Below, piece after piece: positions 1-5,703 of a stretch of 7,399 nt of DNA. The stretch's first letter is position 1. Each line of letters starts with the position of its first letter. Location: contig DBGA01000018.1 in NCBI GenBank assembly GCA_002295325.1, positions 26,585-33,983 of the forward strand, in the 5' to 3' direction. The notes under the pieces were generated by a model. The model was not told the DNA's origin. It did no database searches and saw only the letters and a program-made list of their open reading frames with translations. Both the position numbers and the translations under genes were made by a program. This DNA is from Ruminococcaceae bacterium UBA866 (lineage in GTDB: Bacteria > Bacillota > Clostridia > Oscillospirales > Ruminococcaceae).

Positions 1-852
1 AAGGGAATAAATGCTTGGTGTTTCCCTAGTTCTTTTTCTATTAAAGAATCCATGGAATATTCAAAAATGGCAGGCTTTGAAGGATTTGAACTCAATATTT
101 CTCAAGAGAATACAGATAACTTTGTAAACAAACTAAATTTTCAAGAAAATCCACAGTTTACGTTATCTTCTTCTGATGAAGAAATTTATGCAATATACGA
201 AATGTCCCAACAAATTGGAATAAAACTATCAAGCATCTCTACTTCTCTTCATTGGACATATAGTTTAACTAGTGAAGATGAAAAAATCAGGCAAAAGGGC
301 ATTGATGTTGTAGAGCGTATGATTGATGCAGGTAGCATACTTCATGTAGATACAGTTTTAGTGGTGCCAGGGCTTGTTAATGAAAAGGTTTCCTACATGG
401 AAGCATACAAGAGATCCCTTGATGCTTTTAAAAAGCTCAGAACAAAGGCTGAACAAAATAATATTTATATAGGAATTGAAAATGTATGGAATAAGTTTCT
501 TTTAAGTCCAATTGAAATGAGAAATTTTATTGATGAAATAGGAAGCGAATATGTAAAGTGTTATTTTGATGTTGGGAATGTACTTCAATATTCCTACCCA
601 GAGTATTGGATTGAAGTGCTCGGAAAATACATTAAAAAGGTTCATGTTAAAGACTATGATATATCAATTGGGAACATTAGTGGATTTAAGCCACTGCTTC
701 AAGGGGACGTGGACTGGGCAAAGGTTATGAAAGCTTTAAGGTCGGTAGGGTATGATGATTTTATTACAGCAGAACTAGTACCATATAAAACAACTCCAGA
801 GATGCTTGCTTTGGATACATCAAGGCATATGGATGAGATTTTTAAATTATAG
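1..852 (+). CDS. Sugar phosphate isomerase/epimerase, TIM barrel (5' end outside window)
   Basis: Belongs to the AP-endonuclease-2-like TIM-barrel family, which includes xylose isomerase-like and tagatose 3-epimerase-like enzymes that interconvert keto sugars or sugar phosphates with a divalent metal. The frame is open from base 1. Before the Met at base 52 it reads KGINAWCFPSSFSIKES, a typical family N-terminus, so the gene begins just left of the window and Met-52 is internal. Counting from base 1, the four expected metal ligands are visible: Glu160 in GIENVWN, Asp190 in YFDVGN, His215 in VHVKDYD and Glu258 in TAELVPY. No signal peptide or membrane segment is seen, so it is cytosolic. The next gene, a GH20 hexosaminidase, starts 77 bases later on the same strand, which suggests an operon and a role in processing the released sugar. 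The exact substrate cannot be told. The family call is firm. Confidence 0.9.
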   Translation, partial: KGINAWCFPSSFSIKESMEYSKMAGFEGFELNISQENTDNFVNKLNFQENPQFTLSSSDEEIYAIYEMSQQIGIKLSSISTSLHWTYSLTSEDEKIRQKGIDVVERMIDAGSILHVDTVLVVPGLVNEKVSYMEAYKRSLDAFKKLRTKAEQNNIYIGIENVWNKFLLSPIEMRNFIDEIGSEYVKCYFDVGNVLQYSYPEYWIEVLGKYIKKVHVKDYDISIGNISGFKPLLQGDVDWAKVMKALRSVGYDDFITAELVPYKTTPEMLALDTSRHMDEIFKL

Positions 853-929
853 TTCCATACTATTTTGTATTGGCTATATAGACAGACCTAAATATGCTTT
901 CAATAAAATATGTAAGTGAGATGAAAAGT

Positions 930-2813
930 ATGAATTTTAAATTTTATGGGGATACTCAAGGACTATTAGATGGTATTGGTATTCTAAGTAAAGAACTTAA
1001 TTTTAATATTAGCGAAGATGGACTGCCCGTGAAAGTTTATAAGACTGATAAAAATATTGAAGTAGAACTGGATAACGGTGAAGCCTCTATAGGGTTTAGT
1101 GAAAAAATCCATTTTTTCCGGGCGCTAGGGCTATTAATAGAGGCAGCAGAAGAAAGTAAATGCTTTCAGATTGTTGAGGTACCTCAATTTTCATCAAATG
1201 GTCCAATGATTGATTCCTCAAGGAATTCGGTAATAAGCGTTAAAAGTATAAAAGAAATTTTGACAAAGATGTCGTTAATGGGACTAAACTTATTTATGCT
1301 ATATACTGAAGATACTTTTGAAATTGAGAATCAACCTTATTTTGGGTACATGCGAGGAAAATATACATTTGAAGAGTTAAAAGAATGCGACGACTATGCA
1401 GATGTTTTTGGAATAGAAATGATTCCATGTATTCAGACTCTGGGGCATCTTGGTCAGGCGTTAAAATGGAGCTATGCAGATGCTATAAAAGATAATCAAG
1501 ACATTTTACTCGTTGGAGAAGAAAAAACTTATGAATTTATTGAAAACATGATTAAATCTTCTTCAAAGCCATTTAGGAGTAAAAGAATACATATAGGTAT
1601 GGATGAATCACATTGGTTGGGGTTAGGAGCCTATCTTGAAATCAATGGTTATCGTGAAAGATTTAGCATTTTAAATGAGCACCTTGCACGAGTAAGTGAA
1701 ATCACATCTAAATATGGGCTTAAGCCAATGATGTGGAGTGATATGTATTTCAGATTAGGTTCAAAAACAGGTGACTACTATGATCCAAACGCTGTTATAC
1801 CACAATCAGCCATTGAAAATTCACCTAAGGATGTGCAGTTGGTGTATTGGGATTATTATCACGGTGATGAAGAATTCTATTTAGACTACATCAAAAAGCA
1901 TAAAGCTTTTGATAGCGATTTGATTTTCGCAGGAGGAATATGGACATGGCTTTCATTAAGCATTAACTATCCTAAAACATTCCTCACTGTTAATGCAGCT
2001 TTGAGTGCTTGTAAAAAAGAAGGCGTAAAAGAAATCATTGCAACTGCATGGGGTGATAATGGTGCAGAAACCAACATATTCTCTGCGTTACTTGGACTTC
2101 AGCTTTATGCAGAACACGGATATTCTCGTGAATTGGATATGGATAAGCTGAAAAAAAGGTTTGAGTTTTGCACAAATGGTGATTTTGATGCATTTTTAGA
2201 TATATCAAATATAGATAAACTGCCTGGAAAAGATGATAATCCTGATGAAATATTTAACCCTTCCAAATATATGTTATGGCAAGATATCCTCATGGGATTG
2301 TTTGATAAGGATGTCGAGGGAGTAGATGTCTATGGCCACTACTCAAAGTTAGAAGAGAATATGAAGCTTCATGCTACTAAAAATAAAGAGTGGAGCCATA
2401 TATTTGAGGTTCAGCAAAAGCTCTGTACTGTATTAAAATCAAAAGGTGATTTAGGAAATCGAATCAGAGAATTTTATGAGAAGAATGACAGAGATGCTCT
2501 AAGCCGCATAGTTAATGATGAACTTCCTCAGCTTAGCAATAGCATTAAAGAGCTTAGATTGGCTCATAGGGATCAGTGGTTTAAAACATATAAATCCTTT
2601 GGATGGGAAGTACTTGACATAAGATATGGTGGAGTATTAGCAAAAATAGAAACTGCCACCCTACGAATTAACGATTATATCTCAGGGAAGATAAGCCATA
2701 TTGAAGAACTGGAAGAGGAAAGATTATATTTTGATGGCGTAAAGGAAATTGAAGATTGCAAACTCCCCGTATGTGTTCAATATCATAGAATTGCTACTTC
2801 GAGTTTGATCTAA
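930..2813 (+). CDS. GH20 family N-acetyl-beta-hexosaminidase, GcnA-like, cytosolic
   Basis: Glycoside hydrolase family 20 removes terminal beta-linked GlcNAc or GalNAc by substrate-assisted catalysis. Numbered from the Met at 930 (627 aa), residues 1-95 look like the small alpha/beta N-terminal domain. The barrel begins near FSSNGPMIDSSRN, residues about 92-104. His173 lies in QTLGHLGQALKW, the catalytic Asp225-Glu226 pair in HIGMDESHW, and Trp269/Asp271 in MMWSDMY. GGIWTW with Trp338 and Trp340 would line the acetamido pocket. The helical C-terminal part resembles GcnA-type cytosolic enzymes, and there is no signal peptide. An in-frame ATG at 894 would give 639 aa but has no ribosome binding site. 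The Met at 930 has a weak AAGTGAG about 9 bases upstream and starts at MNFKFYGDTQG, which fits the fold better. It follows the isomerase gene in a probable operon. The family is firm. GlcNAc versus GalNAc preference is unknown. Confidence 0.9.
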   Translation: MNFKFYGDTQGLLDGIGILSKELNFNISEDGLPVKVYKTDKNIEVELDNGEASIGFSEKIHFFRALGLLIEAAEESKCFQIVEVPQFSSNGPMIDSSRNSVISVKSIKEILTKMSLMGLNLFMLYTEDTFEIENQPYFGYMRGKYTFEELKECDDYADVFGIEMIPCIQTLGHLGQALKWSYADAIKDNQDILLVGEEKTYEFIENMIKSSSKPFRSKRIHIGMDESHWLGLGAYLEINGYRERFSILNEHLARVSEITSKYGLKPMMWSDMYFRLGSKTGDYYDPNAVIPQSAIENSPKDVQLVYWDYYHGDEEFYLDYIKKHKAFDSDLIFAGGIWTWLSLSINYPKTFLTVNAALSACKKEGVKEIIATAWGDNGAETNIFSALLGLQLYAEHGYSRELDMDKLKKRFEFCTNGDFDAFLDISNIDKLPGKDDNPDEIFNPSKYMLWQDILMGLFDKDVEGVDVYGHYSKLEENMKLHATKNKEWSHIFEVQQKLCTVLKSKGDLGNRIREFYEKNDRDALSRIVNDELPQLSNSIKELRLAHRDQWFKTYKSFGWEVLDIRYGGVLAKIETATLRINDYISGKISHIEELEEERLYFDGVKEIEDCKLPVCVQYHRIATSSLI

Positions 2814-2818
2814 ATGTT

Positions 2819-2876
2819 ATATTGCGTTAAAAGCAATATTTTCATCCAAAGACGCTCATTAATTTGAACGTCTTTG
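2819..2876 (+). terminator. Probable transcription terminator of the isomerase-GH20 operon (two tandem hairpins)
   Basis: Two hairpins follow the GH20 stop codon. The first pairs ATATTGC (2819-2825) with GCAATAT (2833-2839). The second pairs CAAAGACG (2847-2854) with CGTCTTTG (2869-2876), with three more inner pairs (TCA/TGA) across a mismatch, and is followed by TTGTT. The second is the better intrinsic terminator candidate, although its U-tract is short. Position and strand fit the end of the operon. Confidence 0.6.
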
Positions 2877-2956
2877 TTGTTAGCTCACTCATATTTTGAG
2901 TATCTTGAAAAATTAAAATTAAGTGTACGAGAACAAAATCATGTTAATAACGACAT

Positions 2957-3016
2957 AAAGGAGCAATTATGCTTTTCAACGTGAATAACCTGAATTTTTA
3001 TTGTTGTACTTATTAA
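2957..3016 (+). other. Possible 15-residue peptide with ribosome binding site
   Basis: AAAGGAG (2957-2963) stands 5 bases before an ATG at 2969, which opens a 15-codon frame, MLFNVNNLNFYCCTY, ending in TAA at 3014-3016. The ribosome binding site is good, but the peptide is too short to judge and resembles nothing I know. It could be a leader peptide for the recombination module, a leftover start of a lost gene, or chance. The rest of 2877-3103 shows no convincing gene. Confidence 0.2.
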
Positions 3017-3034
3017 GAGAATAACATCACATAT

Positions 3035-3064
3035 TTGTGGCTGCTTTTTTAAAAACATAATGTA
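3035..3064 (+). promoter_or_regulatory. Candidate promoter of the small gene-recombinase unit
   Basis: TTGTGG (3035-3040) and TAATGT (3058-3063) are 17 bases apart, a usable sigma-A-type pair about 40 bases before the start of the 47-aa gene. The same place holds CATAATGTA (3056-3064), which fits CATANNNTA, the -10 consensus known for mother-cell sigma-K in Bacillus. The matching AC at -35 is absent. The region is AT-rich, so both readings are weak. Confidence 0.3.
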
Positions 3065-3103
3065 CAGGCATATGCTCATATCCTTCAATAAGAGGTGATA
3101 TGA

Positions 3104-3247
3104 ATGGCAAAAGAAACACGAATAGTATGTACAAACGTTTTTAAATGCGGCAATGAAAAAGCGTTTCGGGAAGAGTTTACAAAAAAATGGATTGAGCTAA
3201 TAAATCAAATTGAAAAAAATAAAAAGGCCACAATTAAGGCAAGATGA
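3104..3247 (+). CDS. Small 47-aa protein upstream of the serine recombinase
   Basis: An ATG with a strong ribosome binding site (GAGGTGA, 3092-3098, 5 bases upstream) opens a 47-codon frame ending at TGA 3245-3247. The protein starts MAKETRIVCTNVFKCGNEKA and continues with a charged, probably helical stretch containing FTKKWIELINQIEKNKKA. It is basic, has two Cys and lacks signal or membrane segments. It reads like the small conserved proteins often found just ahead of recombinase genes in Firmicutes elements, but I know no defined function for it. The recombinase start is 85 bases downstream on the same strand, so the two are probably co-transcribed. By position it could be an accessory or directionality factor for the recombinase, which is inference only. 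Its composition and ribosome binding site make a real gene likely. Confidence 0.7.
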   Translation: MAKETRIVCTNVFKCGNEKAFREEFTKKWIELINQIEKNKKATIKAR

Positions 3248-3250
3248 TTT

Positions 3251-3300
3251 ACAAGCCATTTTTTTGCACTACATAATAAAATTATGCAAAAATGGTTTGT
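3251..3300 (+). repeat. 50-base imperfect palindrome between the small gene and the recombinase
   Basis: The left arm (3251-3268, ACAAGCCAT, then T7, then GCA) pairs with the right arm (3285-3300, TGCAAAAATGGTTTGT). This gives 16 base pairs with one G-U pair and a two-T bulge. Inside the loop ATAAT (3273-3277) can pair with ATTAT (3281-3285). The palindrome fills most of the gap between the 47-aa gene stop (3247) and the recombinase ribosome binding site (3316). It could be an attenuator or terminator hairpin that lowers recombinase expression, since T-rich sequence follows it, or a binding site for the recombinase dimer. The sequence does not decide between these. Confidence 0.65.
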
Positions 3301-3332
3301 TTTATCTGTCCATATAAGGGAGATAGAGAACA

Positions 3333-4886
3333 ATGAAAGTTGCACTATATTGCCGCTTATCTGAGGAAGACAGAAACAAACAAGTTGAAACTGACGACAG
3401 CGAAAGTATTCAAAATCAAAAGTCAATGCTCCTACAGTTTGCTATGGAACGTCAATGGGAAGTCTTTAACATCTATAGTGATGACGATTATGCAGGTGCA
3501 GACCGCAACCGTCCAGAGTTTAAAAGATTGCTGTCTGACGCGGAAAATTATAAATTTGACATTGTGCTTTGTAAAACACAATCAAGATTTACTAGAGAAT
3601 TGGAGTTAGTTGAAAGGTACATACACACCTTATTTCCTACTTGGGGCATTCGATTTGTCAGTATTGTAGATAATGCTGACACTGATGTAAAGGGGAATAA
3701 AAAATCTCGTCAAATTAATGGTTTAATTAATGAGTGGTACTTGGAAGATATGTCCGAAAATATCAAAAGTGTGTTGGTTAACAGGCGAAAAAATGGATTC
3801 CATATCGGCGCATTTGCGTTATATGGATACAAAAAAAACCCTGACCAAAAAGGGCACTTGATTATTGATAATGAAGCTGCTGAAATTGTAAGAGAGGTAT
3901 TTACTTTATTTTCACAGGGCTATGGGAAAACTGCAATAGCAAGGTTGCTCAACGACAAGGGAGTACCCAATCCGACAGAGTACAAGAGATTGAAAGGGTT
4001 ACGGTATCAGCAACCCCAAAAGAAAAACAGTACACTTTGGAAGTATTTTGCTATTTCCAATATGCTTACCAATGAAATTTATATCGGTAACATGATACAG
4101 GGTAAATACGGCAGCGTGTCCTACAAAACAAAGCAGAATAAGCCAAGACCCAAGGATAGTTGGTATACCGTTAATGGAACGCATGAACCCATTATTGACC
4201 AAGAGCTTTGGGATAAGGTGCAAGCAATGATTCTTCAAAAGGCGAAGCCGTTTAGCACCGGAGAAATAGGTTTATTTGCAAGAAAAGCCAAATGCATCAA
4301 CTGCGGTTATACTATGTGCTCTTCTAAAAACCATGGCAAGCACTATTTGCAATGCTCTAATCGACATATTGCCAAGGATGCTTGTGGCGGTTCCTTTATT
4401 TCAGTTGATAGATTGGAACAAACTGTGGCAGAAGAGCTTAATAAAATGACTTTGGCATATCTCGATAAAAATGAGTTAGAGCAGAGAGTAAATTTTTCTA
4501 ATAATCTGAGTGAAGAAAAAGTTGTATTGAAAAAAGAGCTTTGCGCCTTTCGTAAAAAAATTGAGGAATACTCAAAAAGTATTAAGATATTATATTTAGA
4601 CAAGGTTAAAGGGATTATTTCAGAGAATGAATATTTTGAGTTTTCAAGAGATTTTTCAAATGAAATAGATAGAATGGAAACACACACAATACATCTACAA
4701 AAGCAGATTGAAGCGGTAGAAAGTAAGTTGCAATTAGGAAATAATCGGCATCAACTGATTGAGCAGTACACGAATATCCAAAAGCTTGATAGACAGGTTG
4801 TTGAAAAGCTAATTGATTACATCAGCATTGGAAAACGTATTCCACAAACAAGGGAAGTACCTATTGAAATACATTGGAGCTTTTAA
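3333..4886 (+). CDS. Large serine recombinase (site-specific integrase/excisionase)
   Basis: The 517-aa protein has the full domain order of large serine recombinases, which cut and rejoin two DNA sites through a phosphoserine link. The resolvase catalytic domain covers residues 1-150, with YCRLS giving Arg8 and nucleophile Ser10. YAGADRNRPEF (53-63) and SRFTRE (Arg85, Arg88) follow. The recombinase DNA-binding domain runs from about 154 to 260 (GFHIGAFALYGY onward). A zinc ribbon uses Cys321, Cys324, Cys341 and Cys351. A charged coiled coil of about 380-470 and a short C-terminal tail complete it. AAGGGAG (3316-3322) lies 10 bases before the ATG. Nothing is truncated and all catalytic residues are present, so it should be active. 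Its stop lies about 36 bases from the cotJC fragment, placing it at one end of an integrated element. Excision versus integration cannot be read from the protein. Confidence 0.95.
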   Translation: MKVALYCRLSEEDRNKQVETDDSESIQNQKSMLLQFAMERQWEVFNIYSDDDYAGADRNRPEFKRLLSDAENYKFDIVLCKTQSRFTRELELVERYIHTLFPTWGIRFVSIVDNADTDVKGNKKSRQINGLINEWYLEDMSENIKSVLVNRRKNGFHIGAFALYGYKKNPDQKGHLIIDNEAAEIVREVFTLFSQGYGKTAIARLLNDKGVPNPTEYKRLKGLRYQQPQKKNSTLWKYFAISNMLTNEIYIGNMIQGKYGSVSYKTKQNKPRPKDSWYTVNGTHEPIIDQELWDKVQAMILQKAKPFSTGEIGLFARKAKCINCGYTMCSSKNHGKHYLQCSNRHIAKDACGGSFISVDRLEQTVAEELNKMTLAYLDKNELEQRVNFSNNLSEEKVVLKKELCAFRKKIEEYSKSIKILYLDKVKGIISENEYFEFSRDFSNEIDRMETHTIHLQKQIEAVESKLQLGNNRHQLIEQYTNIQKLDRQVVEKLIDYISIGKRIPQTREVPIEIHWSF

Positions 4887-4945
4887 AATCACAAGAAGTA
4901 GCATTGTTGTTCTTACATAATTGCAGCAGAGCAAAAAGCAAGAGT
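4887..4945 (+). other. Inferred element-cotJC junction, candidate attachment site
   Basis: Homology to CotJC begins abruptly around 4920-4923. The same frame runs back to a TAG at 4899-4901 through codons (HCCSYI) that do not look like CotJC. The crossover should therefore lie close to 4900-4930, and the attachment site should span about 50 bases around it. The core cannot be fixed without the other end of the element or an unoccupied cotJC from a relative. Confidence 0.45.
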
Positions 4946-5126
4946 TACCTATGATAATATTTTAAGATTAGTCGATAATCCTGATGTAAGAGATCCTATC
5001 AAATTCCTACGTGCAAGGGAAATCGTACATTTTCAAAGATTCGGCGAGGGACTTCGCCTCGAGCAAGAACAACTTGATTCAAAGAACTTCTATGCATTTA
5101 ATCCACAGTTTGACAAGAGAAACTAA
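4923..5126 (+). pseudogene. cotJC: C-terminal fragment of spore coat protein CotJC (manganese catalase family)
   Basis: The last 67 codons match the C-terminal third of CotJC, a coat-associated member of the manganese catalase family. The frame begins AAEQKARVTYDNILR, continues through VRDPIKFLRAREIVHFQRFGE, and ends at TAA 5124-5126 after NFYAFNPQFDKRN. B. subtilis CotJC, as I remember it, has the parallel DIAAEEKARATYQ and REREI followed by HSQRF, and is about 189 aa. Of the five metal ligands of the family, the last two are kept: Glu in AAEQ and His in VHFQ. The first three would lie in the missing N-terminal part. There is no start codon or ribosome binding site before it and a stop lies in frame at 4899. 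It is therefore not expressible alone. It is either a remnant or the 3' exon of a gene restored by excision. Confidence 0.85.
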
Positions 5127-5142
5127 TCTGAAAACGATGATT

Positions 5143-5168
5143 AATGCCCACTCATATGAGTGGGCATT
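5143..5168. terminator. Perfect 26-base palindrome after cotJC, probable bidirectional terminator
   Basis: AATGCCCACTCAT (5143-5155) is followed directly by its exact reverse complement, giving at least a 10-bp stem with a CATATG loop. It lies 16 bases after the cotJC stop and between converging genes, so a terminator for cotJC, and possibly for the leftward gene ending at 5242, is likely. Neither side has a clear U-tract, which weakens this. Confidence 0.5.
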
Positions 5169-5241
5169 GTGTGGTGAGAGTGGTTATATGGAAAATGGGA
5201 AGTTGGTTTGGCTGTAGATTATGCTCATTTTGCGAAGTTAA

Positions 5242-5541
5242 TTAAAGCTGACTGCTATGAAAAATAAGTTCTTTTCCGTTTTCTTTTGCATATGAAATTT
5301 CCTGTTCAACCGACGATCCAATATAACCATCTATATCTACAATGTAAACAGCATCACACAAATCTATTTTCTTATAGTGAGCTGAAGTAAGGCGTTTTAG
5401 CGCATCATCAGTAATGAGTTCATTCCATTCGTTATAGGCACATTGCAACACGTTGACTCCTTGTTCGATTTCCAGTTTCCAAGCAATCTGCTTCATTTGT
5501 TCTGAAAACTTCATGCTACCACAAATTGTTATAGTTTTCAT
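5242..5541 (-). CDS. Small nucleoside 2-deoxyribosyltransferase-like protein
   Basis: The 99-aa protein has the Rossmann-like fold signature of nucleoside 2-deoxyribosyltransferases and the related DUF4406 group, which cleave or exchange N-glycosidic bonds of nucleosides or nucleotides. From the chosen Met, CGSMKF (7-12) is the first-strand loop, HYKKIDLCDAVYIVD (55-69) is the second core segment, and GSSVEQEISYA (75-85) holds Glu81 at the usual catalytic place. A TTG at 5569-5571 could add ten residues (MFILEGTHCE), but family homology begins at MKTITICGS. AAGGG lies 12 bases before that ATG, a rather long spacing. The protein has no signal peptide. Proteins this short are often annotated without tested activity, so the enzyme role is inferred from motifs. 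It lies alone between cotJC and the GH123 gene, on the same strand as the latter, 162 bases downstream of it. Confidence 0.75.
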   Translation of the reverse strand: MKTITICGSMKFSEQMKQIAWKLEIEQGVNVLQCAYNEWNELITDDALKRLTSAHYKKIDLCDAVYIVDIDGYIGSSVEQEISYAKENGKELIFHSSQL

Positions 5542-5703
5542 TTCACAATGCGTCCCTTCTAATATAAACAATCTCTATCTCACATTCGCATAATTAGCTT
5601 AACAAGCAAATGGAAAGTGATTTGGCTGGTTATTAATATTCTTGTACTCGATGGATGTGTAGGTTTATAAAATTCACATCTGAAACATAGCCAAATATTT
5701 TTA
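5542..5703. other. Gap between GH123 and the deoxyribosyltransferase-like gene, no clear signal
   Basis: This 162-base gap holds no gene I can support. ATTTGGCT (5620-5627) and AGCCAAAT (5689-5696) form an 8-base inverted repeat with a 61-base loop, and GATGTG/CACATC a smaller one inside it. Neither has the shape of an intrinsic terminator. I see no convincing promoter for the leftward small gene. Confidence 0.3.

Noticed and set aside
2105..2293. Minus-strand frame inside the GH20 gene
   Set aside because: Antisense to a strongly supported GH20 coding region, no ribosome binding site or family resemblance.
2874..2984. TTG-started frame reading LLAHSYFEYLEKLKLSVREQ and onward
   Set aside because: It looks somewhat protein-like, but starts inside the terminator stem, lacks a ribosome binding site and matches no family I know.
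3205..3426. 73-aa minus-strand frame across the palindrome and recombinase start
   Set aside because: Overlaps two supported + strand genes and has no family resemblance.
4343..4687. 114-aa minus-strand frame inside the recombinase gene
   Set aside because: Antisense to the zinc ribbon and coiled-coil coding region. Low-complexity Ser/Leu content typical of a shadow.
5033..5063. Small GC-rich inverted repeat (CGAGG/CCTCG) in the cotJC fragment
   Set aside because: Five-base stem inside conserved coding sequence (FGEGLRLE), explained by codon choice.
5011..5217. 68-aa + strand frame over the end of cotJC
   Set aside because: It overlaps the clearly homologous CotJC frame and runs through the palindrome, so it is a shadow.
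5178..5268. Possible remnant frame EWLYGKWEVGLAVDYAHFAK on the + strand
   Set aside because: No start, and its end overlaps the real leftward gene. Probably antisense chance reading.
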